This document shows positions 1 to 5,639 of a DNA stretch of 7,454 bases, one piece after another (position 1 is the first letter of the stretch; every line of letters starts with the position of its first letter). The DNA comes from Bordetella sp. (GTDB lineage: Bacteria > Pseudomonadota > Gammaproteobacteria > Burkholderiales > Burkholderiaceae_B): the NCBI GenBank assembly GCA_027450125.1, contig DAIDKG010000120.1, forward strand, positions 1-7,454. Reading direction: 5' to 3'. Under the pieces are notes generated by a model. It was not told the DNA's origin, did no database searches, and worked only from the letters and a program-made list of their open reading frames with translations. Made by a program: the position numbers and the translations under genes.

Positions 1-1446
1 GACGGTGCAGCTGCTGCGGCGCATGTACTGCTTCCAGCTGTCGCTGCCCGACTCGCGGCCGCCGCCGGTCTCCTTCTCGCCGCCGAACGCGCCGCCGATT
101 TCGGCGCCGCTCGGGCCGAGATTGACGTTGGCGATGCCGCAGTCGCTGCCCGATGCCGACAGGAACCGTTCGCTCTCGCGCATGTCCGTGGTGAAGACGC
201 ACGAGGACAGGCCGTGGTGCGCGGCGTTGTTGGCCTCGATCGCATCCTCGAACCTGCCGTACTTGAGCACGTACAGAATGGGCGCGAACGTCTCGGTCAG
301 CACGATATCGGTCTGTTCAGGCATCTCGACGATGGCCGGCCGCACGTAGAAGCCCTTCTCGTTGCCGGCGACCACATGGCGTTCGCCGCCGAAGACCTTG
401 CCGCCTTCTTTCCTGGCCTGCTCGAGCGCGGCCTGCATGCGGTGGAACGACGCCTCGTCGATGAGCGGGCCCATGAGCGTGCCCTGCTCCAGCGGATTGC
501 CGATCCTGACCTTGCCGTAGAGGGCCTTGAGGCGCTCGACTGCCTGGTCGTAGACGCTTTCCTGCACGAACAGGCGGCGCAGCGTCGTGCAGCGCTGGCC
601 GGCGGTGCCCACCGCCGAGAACAGGATGCCGCGCAGGGCCAGCTCCATGTCGGCCGTATCGGACACGATGCCCGCGTTGTTGCCGCCCAGTTCCAGGATG
701 GAGCGGCCGAAGCGGCGCGCCACCTCCACGCCGACCGCGCGGCCCATCTCGGTGCTGCCGGTGGCGCTGACGATGTTCGAGCGCCGGTCGGAGACCAGCT
801 TGGCGCCGACCTCGCGCCCGCCGATGATCACGCTCGCCAGACCCTCGGGCGCGTCGCCGAACTCCTCGAGCGCGTCCTGCAGGATCCGGTCCACGGCCAG
901 CGCGGTCAGGGTCGCCTTTTCCGACGGTTTCCAGACCACGGCATTGCCGCATACGAGCGCCAGCGCGGCATTCCACGACCATACCGCGGCAGGAAAATTG
1001 AACGCCGAGATGATGGTGCACACGCCCATGGGATGCCAGGTCTCGGCCATGCGGTGGCCGGGGCGCTCCGAGGCGATGGTCAGGCCGTAAAGCTGCCGCG
1101 AGAGCCCGACCGCGAAATCGCAGATGTCGATCATTTCCTGCACTTCGCCCATGCCTTCCTGCAGGATCTTGCCGGTTTCCAGGGTGATGATGCTGCCCAG
1201 AGCGGCCTTGCGCTCGCGCAGCTTGTTGCCCAGCAAGCGGACCAGTTCCCCGCGCCGCGGCGCCGGCACGTTGCGCCAGGCCTTGAACGCCTCCTGGGCT
1301 TTTGCCAGCGCGGCGTCAGCGTCTGCGACCGACTGGCTGGCGACGCGGCCGATGAGCTCGCCGTCGATCGGCGAGTGGACGGCGATGTCGCCCGCCTGGG
1401 CGAGCTGGGAAATGCCGAGTTCAGAAAGAATGGTTGCTGCCTTCAC
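1..1446 (-). CDS. amaB: ALDH7-family aldehyde dehydrogenase (alpha-aminoadipate semialdehyde / piperideine-6-carboxylate dehydrogenase-like), C-terminus cut by window edge
   Basis: NAD-dependent aldehyde dehydrogenase, 482 codons visible. It is open at the window edge and probably lacks only about 15-20 C-terminal residues, since the family is about 500 aa. Catalytic elements by residue: oxyanion Asn150 in SAFNFPAAVW, cofactor-binding VWKPSE at 172-177, general base Glu252 in ELGGNN, and nucleophile Cys286 in GTAGQRCTT. ALDH7 (antiquitin) rather than another ALDH class is indicated by EVQEMIDICDFAVGLSR near 101-117 and by the C-terminal signature from 440 (NVNLGPSGAEIGGAFGGEK, then GGGRESGSDSWKQYMRR). 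Known members oxidise L-alpha-aminoadipate semialdehyde, in equilibrium with piperideine-6-carboxylate, to aminoadipate in lysine/pipecolate catabolism; this substrate is inferred. The start is GTG, preceded by an AAGAGG ribosome-binding site 7 nt upstream; no in-frame ATG lies nearby. It is cytoplasmic and lies 93 bp downstream of the binding-protein gene on the same strand, probably in one operon. The gene symbol rests on family membership only. Confidence 0.9.
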   Translation of the reverse strand, partial: MKAATILSELGISQLAQAGDIAVHSPIDGELIGRVASQSVADADAALAKAQEAFKAWRNVPAPRRGELVRLLGNKLRERKAALGSIITLETGKILQEGMGEVQEMIDICDFAVGLSRQLYGLTIASERPGHRMAETWHPMGVCTIISAFNFPAAVWSWNAALALVCGNAVVWKPSEKATLTALAVDRILQDALEEFGDAPEGLASVIIGGREVGAKLVSDRRSNIVSATGSTEMGRAVGVEVARRFGRSILELGGNNAGIVSDTADMELALRGILFSAVGTAGQRCTTLRRLFVQESVYDQAVERLKALYGKVRIGNPLEQGTLMGPLIDEASFHRMQAALEQARKEGGKVFGGERHVVAGNEKGFYVRPAIVEMPEQTDIVLTETFAPILYVLKYGRFEDAIEANNAAHHGLSSCVFTTDMRESERFLSASGSDCGIANVNLGPSGAEIGGAFGGEKETGGGRESGSDSWKQYMRRSSCTV

Positions 1447-1461
1447 TGTAAAACCTCTTGA

Positions 1462-1474
1462 ATATCGTCGATAT
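1462..1474. promoter_or_regulatory. 13-bp perfect palindrome just upstream of the ALDH ribosome-binding site
   Basis: ATATCG-T-CGATAT is a perfect odd palindrome in the 93-bp gap before the dehydrogenase. It ends about 8 bases from the AAGAGG ribosome-binding site. It could be an operator for internal control of the second gene, or a weak RNA hairpin. A binding protein is not identifiable from sequence. Confidence 0.35.
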
Positions 1475-1480
1475 GAAACC

Positions 1481-1506
1481 GGGCGCCTGCCGCGCGGCGA
1501 GCGCCC
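1481..1506 (-). other. GC-rich intercistronic hairpin between the binding-protein and ALDH genes
   Basis: Outer arms GGGCGC (1481-1486) and GCGCCC (1501-1506) enclose an inner self-complementary stretch GCCGCGCGGC. Read on the minus strand it lies 33 bases past the binding-protein stop codon. It is followed by GGTTTCAT, not a U-run, so it is not a canonical intrinsic terminator. Hairpins of this kind after binding-protein genes often stabilise the upstream transcript or cause partial termination, making the binding protein more abundant than its partners. That role here is inferred. Confidence 0.45.
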
Positions 1507-1539
1507 CTGCTGCCTGGTGCGGAGACGTCAATCCCCCGT

Positions 1540-2679
1540 CTAGGTCGTCACGGCCACCCATTTGCCGTTCTGGACCTGATACAAGGTGGAACTGGAGTTT
1601 TTCAGGTCGCCATTCTTGTTGAACGCGATCGTGCCCGTGACGCCCTGGTAGTCGGTCGCCTTCAGGTCGGCGTTGAATTTGGCCGGATCGGTGGAATTGG
1701 CCTTCTCCATCGCCTTGATGGCGATCCACGCGGCATCATAGGCGAACGGCGCATAGGCCAGCATGTCCTTGCCGAATTTCTGCTTGAACTTGGCCTCGAA
1801 GTCCTTGCCCTTGGGCAGGACGTTCATGGGCTGGCCGTATTCCCAGGCCTGCGCGCCATTGGCGTCCGGCCCGGCGATCTTGATGAAGTCCGCATCCTTC
1901 ACGCCGCCGCCGCCGACGAACTGCGCCTTGATATCCAGCTGATGCATGCGCTTGACCACCTGGGCCGCCTGCGCATCCAGGCCGCCGAAAAAGAGCAGGT
2001 CGGGCTGATGGCTCTTGATGGCCGTCAGCTGCGCCGAGAAATCCACCGCCTTGTCGTTGGTGAATTCGCGGTCGACGATGGCCGCGCCGTGCGCCTTGGC
2101 AGCCTTGATGAACTCGTCGGCCTCGCCCTGGCCGAAAGCCGTGCGATCGTCCATGACGGCGATGCGCCTGGCCTTGGTGACCGTCGCCGCGTACGCCCCG
2201 GCATTGCCCGCGTTCTGCGCGTCCGTGGCGATGATGCGGTAGATGGTGTCGAACCCGGCCTGGGTGATGACCGGGTTGGTCGCCGACGGGGTGATCATGG
2301 GAATGCCGGCCTTGGCGTAGATCTGCGATGCCGGGATGGTGGTGCCGGAGTTGAAGTGGCCGACGACGAACGCGACCTTGTCGTCGACCAGTTTCTGCGC
2401 GGCCTGGACGCCCGCACGCGGGTCGGCCTGGTCGTCCTGGGAGTCGATGACGAACCTGACCTTGCGCCCGCCGATGGTCGGGTGGGCTGCATTGGCCTCG
2501 TCCAGGGCCAATCGCACGCCGTTCTCGATGTCCTTGCCGTACGCCGCATTGGCGCCCGTGAGCGGACTGGCCACGCCGACCTTCACCTCGGTCGTCTGCG
2601 CGCAGGCAGAGCCCGCCATCAGCATGAGGGACACGGCGACGAAAGCGGGGCGCGGGGAAATGCGAAAACGGGAAACCAT
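1540..2679 (-). CDS. Periplasmic ABC-transporter substrate-binding protein, branched-chain amino acid (LivJ/LivK) type
   Basis: Secreted binding protein of 379 aa, the usual size for the LIV family. Residues 1-27 form a signal peptide: Arg-rich start, hydrophobic VAVSLMLMAG core, then AXA-type cleavage after ACA at 27 before QTTEVKVG. No good lipobox is present, so a soluble periplasmic protein is likely. The mature part shows type-I periplasmic-binding fold signatures: VKVGVASPLTGANAAYGKD, GVRLALDEANA, the VVGHFNSGTTIPAS ligand-pocket segment, and ITPSATNP. The real start is ATG at 2679: the signal peptide begins there, and AAAGGA lies 9 nt upstream; longer in-frame reading back to 2787 gives Arg-rich sequence unlike a leader. 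Ligands of this family are branched-chain amino acids or other small amino acids, amides and aromatic acids, so the ligand is not determinable. No permease or ATPase genes are visible, so it is an orphan here or works with distant LivHMGF-type components. It is first in the minus-strand unit with the ALDH. Confidence 0.93.
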   Translation of the reverse strand: MVSRFRISPRPAFVAVSLMLMAGSACAQTTEVKVGVASPLTGANAAYGKDIENGVRLALDEANAAHPTIGGRKVRFVIDSQDDQADPRAGVQAAQKLVDDKVAFVVGHFNSGTTIPASQIYAKAGIPMITPSATNPVITQAGFDTIYRIIATDAQNAGNAGAYAATVTKARRIAVMDDRTAFGQGEADEFIKAAKAHGAAIVDREFTNDKAVDFSAQLTAIKSHQPDLLFFGGLDAQAAQVVKRMHQLDIKAQFVGGGGVKDADFIKIAGPDANGAQAWEYGQPMNVLPKGKDFEAKFKQKFGKDMLAYAPFAYDAAWIAIKAMEKANSTDPAKFNADLKATDYQGVTGTIAFNKNGDLKNSSSTLYQVQNGKWVAVTT

Positions 2680-2855
2680 GGTGGCGATTCCTTTGTCTAT
2701 CGTGGACACAACGGCACGCCGGACCTGCCGTGGCGGCTGCGGCGCGCGCAATCCTTCTCCCATCCGACGACGCGGCGCCTGGAGCACGAGCGACGGGGAT
2801 CTGGGTCGATTGTGGGTAGCCTGCAGCCCCGCATCAACCGATATCTATGCACAAC

Positions 2856-2885
2856 TTGATGAGTTTTAATCATCACGCCTATAAA
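2856..2885 (+). promoter_or_regulatory. Predicted sigma70 promoter for the LysR gene
   Basis: TTGATG (2856-2861) as -35 and TATAAA (2880-2885) as -10 are separated by 18 bp, in the AT-rich part of an otherwise GC-rich spacer. Transcription would start near 2892, giving a leader of about 100 nt. The LysR-type dyad fills the spacer. Confidence 0.5.
2857..2875. promoter_or_regulatory. Candidate LysR-type operator (T-N11-A dyad)
   Basis: TGATGA-GTTTTAA-TCATCA is a perfect inverted repeat with 6-bp arms and a 7-bp AT-only-but-one spacer. Its core (2860-2872) has the LysR-family T-N11-A form, with symmetric ATGA and TCAT half sites. It sits between the -35 and -10 of the promoter reading toward the LysR gene, as expected for autorepression, and upstream of the divergent binding-protein gene. 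Confidence 0.6.
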
Positions 2886-2993
2886 ATCGCGATGAATCGG
2901 CGATATTCTCCCGTCGCGCAGGGCATAGGGAGATACCCCAGTGCCTGCCGGACGGATCCGGCCCGGCCATTCGATGGATAGGACGCACGCACC

Positions 2994-3902
2994 ATGAGGA
3001 AATTCAAAATCCCCAATATGGGGGCCTTGATGGCATTCGAGGCGGCCGCTCGCCACGAGAGCTTCACCCATGCCGCCAAGGAGCTGTTTCTCACGGAGAG
3101 CGCCGTTTCGCGTCAGATCGCCACGCTGGAATCGAACCTGGGCGTGCGGCTGTTCGTGCGCGCCAAGCAGCGCGTCGTGCTCACGCGTGCAGGCCGCCTG
3201 TACGGCACCCAGGTGCGGCGCACGCTCGAGGCGCTGGACCGCGATACGCTGTCCATCATCGCCCACGGCAGCAGCGGGGGCTACCTGGAGCTGGCGGTTC
3301 TGCCCGCCTTCGCTTCGCAATGGCTCATTCCGCGCATGAAGGACTTCAACGACCGCACGCCCGATGTGCGCGTTAACATGGGGGTGCGCACCAGCATCTT
3401 TTCTTTCGAGGAATCGCACTTCGACGCGGCGATCCACTACGGCAAGCCGACCTGGCCGGGAACTTCCTGCGACTACCTCTTCGGCGAGGAAGTGGTGCCC
3501 ATCTGCTCGTCCTCGCTGCTGACCCGTCCCGTCGCGAAAGCCCGCGACCTGCTGGACTATCCCCTGCTGCACTCCACGACCCGCCCGAATGCGTGGTCCG
3601 CCTGGTTCGCGCATCACGGCGTCGAGGACAACGCGACCATGCATGGCGTGCGCTACGAGCTGCACACGATGCTGATCGCCGGTGCAGCCAGCGGACTGGG
3701 CATCGCCCTGGTGCCCAAATTCTTTGTCGACGGCCAGCTGGAACAACTGGGCATCATGATCCCCGTCCATACCGGTCCGCCGGTCGATTCGGCCTACTAT
3801 CTGGTCTACCCCACGGAATTGAGCCACGGCAAGCCGCTGGAACGCTTTCGTTCCTGGCTGCTCGAACAGGCCCGGGCATACGACGCGGCGACCGGCGGAT
3901 GA
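2994..3902 (+). CDS. LysR-family transcriptional regulator, GcvA-like
   Basis: DNA-binding regulator of 302 aa, the standard LysR length. The N-terminal winged helix-turn-helix spans residues 9-68: LMAFEAAARHESFTHAAKEL, then LTESAVSRQIATLESNLGVRLF, with the wing ending at LTRAGRLY. A linker helix follows, and the effector-binding domain of periplasmic-binding fold runs from about 97 to 297. Motifs such as LELAVLPAFASQWLIPRM, FDAAIHYGKPTWPG and GAASGLGIALVPKFFV place it in the GcvA-like subgroup. The ATG at 2994 is preceded by AGGA 10 nt upstream and starts directly on the usual GcvA-type N-terminus. It is divergent from the binding-protein/ALDH unit, the classical layout for a LysR protein that regulates its neighbour. 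The inducer is likely a substrate or intermediate of the dehydrogenase (inferred). It ends 100 bp before the ECF sigma gene, which I treat as a separate unit. Confidence 0.95.
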   Translation: MRKFKIPNMGALMAFEAAARHESFTHAAKELFLTESAVSRQIATLESNLGVRLFVRAKQRVVLTRAGRLYGTQVRRTLEALDRDTLSIIAHGSSGGYLELAVLPAFASQWLIPRMKDFNDRTPDVRVNMGVRTSIFSFEESHFDAAIHYGKPTWPGTSCDYLFGEEVVPICSSSLLTRPVAKARDLLDYPLLHSTTRPNAWSAWFAHHGVEDNATMHGVRYELHTMLIAGAASGLGIALVPKFFVDGQLEQLGIMIPVHTGPPVDSAYYLVYPTELSHGKPLERFRSWLLEQARAYDAATGG

Positions 3903-3961
3903 AACGCGATGCCCGGATGCTACGGTTGGGGCACACTACGACAGTTTCTCCGCAAAGCGGC

Positions 3962-3974
3962 CCTGCCAGGCAGG
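3962..3974 (+). other. Short inverted repeat between the LysR and sigma-factor genes
   Basis: CCTGC-CAG-GCAGG could form a 5-bp stem with a 3-nt loop, 60 bases past the LysR stop codon. It is followed by CCTCCCTTAG rather than a T-run, so a terminator is doubtful. It is the only clear structure in the 100-bp gap, where I found no convincing sigma70 or ECF-type promoter for the sigma gene. Confidence 0.25.
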
Positions 3975-4002
3975 CCTCCCTTAGCCAGACTAGGAATCTT
4001 CA

Positions 4003-4551
4003 ATGCCCGAAAACCCTCGGCGCCTGGATGAATTGATCCGGCAATGCGCTCAACGGCAGGAAACAGCCCTCGAAGAGCTGTATCGGCTGAGCGCCCCGCA
4101 TCTATTCGCGCTTGCCACTCGTATAGTGAGGCGTAAAGACCTGGCCGAAGAAGTGCTGCAGGAAAGTTTTCTGAGCATCTGGCGCAATGCGGGCCGCTTT
4201 TCGGCCGAACAGAGCCAGGCCATGACCTGGATGACCCATATCGTGCGCAATCGATGCATAGACCTGCTGCGCCGCCCGGACTGCGAGCGGCCCGACCCGG
4301 ACGGCGCAATTCTGGAGGCCTGGGCCGACGAGGCCGCCGGCCCGCTGGAGCGCTTGCGCAGCCGCCAGGACGGCCGGCGCCTGGCCGACTGCATGCAGCA
4401 GCTGGAAGCCCGGCAGCGCATGGCGATCGCCTTGTCGTTTTTCGATGATCTGAGCCACGGCGAGATCGCCAGCCGGCTGAATTCGCCGCTGGGCACGATC
4501 AAGAGCTGGGTGCGTCGAGGCATGGAGCGCCTCAAGAGGTGCCTGTCATGA
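4003..4551 (+). CDS. ECF-type RNA polymerase sigma factor (sigma70 family, SigK/RskA-paired type)
   Basis: Alternative sigma factor of 182 aa, normal for an ECF protein carrying only regions 2 and 4. Region 2 spans about 23-92: ALEELYRLSAPHLFALATRI, then DLAEEVLQESFLSIWRNAGRF, ending in WMTHIVRNRCIDLLRR, the -10 recognition and melting segment. Region 4 spans about 127-178, with SHGEIASRLNSPLGTIKSWV as the helix-turn-helix for the -35 element and a final RRGMERLKRCL helix. The ATG at 4003 has AGGA 7 nt upstream. The stop overlaps the next start as ATGA, so translation of sigma and anti-sigma is coupled. Type is assigned mainly from the adjacent RskA-like gene; such pairs typically respond to envelope, redox or light stress. 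The signal here is unknown. Close placement before the MerR-folE block suggests, but does not show, that those genes belong to its regulon. Confidence 0.93.
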   Translation: MPENPRRLDELIRQCAQRQETALEELYRLSAPHLFALATRIVRRKDLAEEVLQESFLSIWRNAGRFSAEQSQAMTWMTHIVRNRCIDLLRRPDCERPDPDGAILEAWADEAAGPLERLRSRQDGRRLADCMQQLEARQRMAIALSFFDDLSHGEIASRLNSPLGTIKSWVRRGMERLKRCLS

Positions 4552-5237
4552 AGACCTACGACGATCCGCAATTGCGCGCCAGGCTGGCGGCAGACTACGT
4601 ATCCGGCGCGATGCGCGGCGGCGCCCGACGCCGTTTCGAGGGGCTGATGGCTGCCGACGCGTCGCTGCGCCGCCAGGTGCGTTCGTGGGAGGACGACCTG
4701 TATGCGCTGATCTGGTCCATGCCGCCGATCACGCCTTCGGCTCGCGTCTGGCGGGCCATCCGCGCACAGATCCGCCAGAAGGCGCCTGCGCGGACGAGGA
4801 ACTGGGGCTGGGAAGGCGCCTATCTCTGGCGCTGGTGCTCGGCGACACTGGCCGCGGCACTGGTCGCCATGGCGGTGATACAGCCCCTGTGGCTGAACCG
4901 GGCCCAGCCCACCCAGCAGGTGGCGGTGCTCCAGAGCGAGCAGGGCCAGGCCTATCTCGTCATACGCGCGGACGCATCGGGCGCCATGTACGCGACCACG
5001 CTGGGGAACCTGACCAAGATGGCAGACGGCCACGCCCTGCAATTGTGGTCGATGCCCTCCGGCGGCAAGCCTGTGTCGCTGGGCCTGGTGGCGGCAAACG
5101 GGCTGACCCGGCTGACGCTGCCCCGGGGCGCCGGCAATATCCACAAGCTGGGCATCAGCCTGGAACCGCCGGGCGGCTCTCCCACCGGCCAGCCAACCGG
5201 TCCGGTGGTCATGACCGGCGAAGTGCTGCTGAGCTGA
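4548..5237 (+). CDS. RskA-type membrane anti-sigma factor
   Basis: Single-pass inner-membrane protein of 229 aa that would hold the adjacent ECF sigma inactive. The N-terminal anti-sigma domain (about 1-75) has the RskA-type pattern RLAADYVSGAMRGGARRRFE, RSWEDDLYAL, MPPITPSARVWRAI. It lacks the HXXXCXXC zinc motif of ZAS anti-sigma factors. One transmembrane segment lies at about 94-114 (WRWCSATLAAALVAMAV followed by IQPLWL). The periplasmic RskA C-terminal domain runs from about 120, with YATTLGNLTKMADGHALQLW, then LGISLEPPGGSPTGQPTGPV and VMTGEVLL. The ATG at 4548 is chosen over the GTG at 4539 because AAGAGG lies 8 nt before the ATG and the ATGA overlap gives coupling to the sigma gene. 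Release would normally require regulated proteolysis of the periplasmic side; the protease is not in the window. Confidence 0.93.
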   Translation: MKTYDDPQLRARLAADYVSGAMRGGARRRFEGLMAADASLRRQVRSWEDDLYALIWSMPPITPSARVWRAIRAQIRQKAPARTRNWGWEGAYLWRWCSATLAAALVAMAVIQPLWLNRAQPTQQVAVLQSEQGQAYLVIRADASGAMYATTLGNLTKMADGHALQLWSMPSGGKPVSLGLVAANGLTRLTLPRGAGNIHKLGISLEPPGGSPTGQPTGPVVMTGEVLLS

Positions 5238-5245
5238 TCGCGCCG

Positions 5246-5282
5246 CTGTGCGCGTCCGGACCGCATCCGGACGCGCACAGCA
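5246..5282 (+). terminator. Strong hairpin after the sigma/anti-sigma operon
   Basis: Perfect 15-bp arms GCTGTGCGCGTCCGG (5246-5260) and CCGGACGCGCACAGC (5268-5282) with a 7-nt loop, starting 8 bases past the anti-sigma stop codon. Position and strength indicate the end of the operon. There is no T-run after it (AGCAACCCC follows), so it is either a non-canonical terminator, a 3' transcript-protecting structure, or works with Rho. Confidence 0.6.
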
Positions 5283-5463
5283 GCAACCCCTGACAGGTTC
5301 GCGGTGCGGCAGCGCCGCTGGCAGCGTTCCCATCCGGCTACGCAGCGGAACCGCCTGGTCGAAGAGCGCCAGGCGCGAAGCCGCCATGGCCCGGGCCTCG
5401 ATTGGCGCCCGCTGGTCGATGATGCTGGCCCAAGAAAAGAGTCAAAAAGAATTGATATATGAA

Positions 5464-5493
5464 AATATTCCGACTCATATGAGTCGAAATATT
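5464..5493. repeat. 30-bp near-perfect palindrome in the AT-rich island
   Basis: The 16-bp core at 5471-5486 (CGACTCAT-ATGAGTCG) is a perfect palindrome, flanked on both sides by AATATT. Only one base pair (5470 against 5487) breaks symmetry over 30 bp. It lies 74 bp upstream of the -35 of the MerR-gene promoter. It is most likely a protein-binding site; a hairpin role is less likely because the core has no loop. Confidence 0.6.
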
Positions 5494-5546
5494 GGGCAAA
5501 TATTACGCAAATTCCACTTCAATTCCCTTATTTCCACACATATAGA

Positions 5547-5587
5547 CAAATTGAATCGATTTATTCTTGCAATTTCGATTCAATTTG
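5547..5587. promoter_or_regulatory. Operator-like perfect 13-bp inverted repeat over the MerR-gene promoter
   Basis: Arms CAAATTGAATCGA (5547-5559) and TCGATTCAATTTG (5575-5587) are exact inverted repeats 15 bp apart. The -35 (5567-5572) lies in the spacer, and the right arm ends 2 bp before the -10. A protein bound here should block or remodel the promoter. The natural candidate is the MerR-type protein encoded just downstream (autoregulation), but this is inferred. Confidence 0.65.
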
Positions 5588-5595
5588 CATATATT
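5567..5595 (+). promoter_or_regulatory. Predicted sigma70 promoter of the MerR-folE unit
   Basis: TTGCAA (5567-5572) and TATATT (5590-5595) are separated by the ideal 17 bp. Transcription would begin near 5602, leaving a leader of about 38 nt. TTTGCAT occurs twice (5584-5590 and 5595-5601), 11 bp apart, bracketing the -10. No comparable promoter was seen elsewhere in the interval. Confidence 0.6.
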
Positions 5596-5639
5596 TTGCA
5601 TCATACACAGCGACCACCCCGCCGCCCATCAAGTCGACA

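Larger units (their letters stand above)
2680..2993. promoter_or_regulatory. 314-bp divergent control region between the binding-protein/ALDH unit and the LysR gene
   Basis: No gene is supported here. The half nearest the binding-protein gene (about 2680-2835) is GC-rich and would be a long 5' leader. The middle (about 2836-2920) is AT-richer and holds the LysR-type dyad, a sigma70-like promoter toward the LysR gene, and short palindromes (GATATC near 2840, ATCGCGAT near 2886). I could not find a convincing sigma70 promoter on the minus strand. That fits an activator-dependent promoter but does not prove one. Confidence 0.7.
5238..5639. other. 402-bp gene-free interval: GC-rich first half, AT-rich second half
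   Basis: No gene is supported. Positions 5238-5430 have the composition of the surrounding genome and hold two hairpins: 5246-5282, and a smaller one with arms CGCCTGG (5352-5358) and CCAGGCG (5369-5375). From about 5431 to 5610 the composition changes abruptly to AT-rich. This part carries the MerR-gene promoter, a 13-bp inverted repeat, a 30-bp near-palindrome and three copies of AAATATT (5463, 5487, 5498). The plus-strand reading frame across it is broken in character and looks non-coding. Confidence 0.75.

Noticed and set aside
214..1461. Long plus-strand reading frame opposite the aldehyde dehydrogenase
   Set aside because: Ala/Arg/His/Asp-rich mirror of a GC-rich gene; the minus strand encodes an unmistakable ALDH.
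2680..2787. N-terminal extension of the binding protein to an upstream ATG at 2787
   Set aside because: It would put 36 Arg-rich residues before a complete signal peptide, while the ATG at 2679 has its own ribosome-binding site.
3903..4002. Promoter for the ECF sigma gene
   Set aside because: No pair of elements with acceptable spacing matched sigma70 or the usual GGAAC-type ECF pattern; TTGGGG near 3926 has no partner -10.
4050..5387. Long minus-strand reading frame antisense to the sigma/anti-sigma genes
   Set aside because: Composition-driven shadow: Arg/Ala/Gln-rich translation with no recognisable domain, opposite two well-supported genes.
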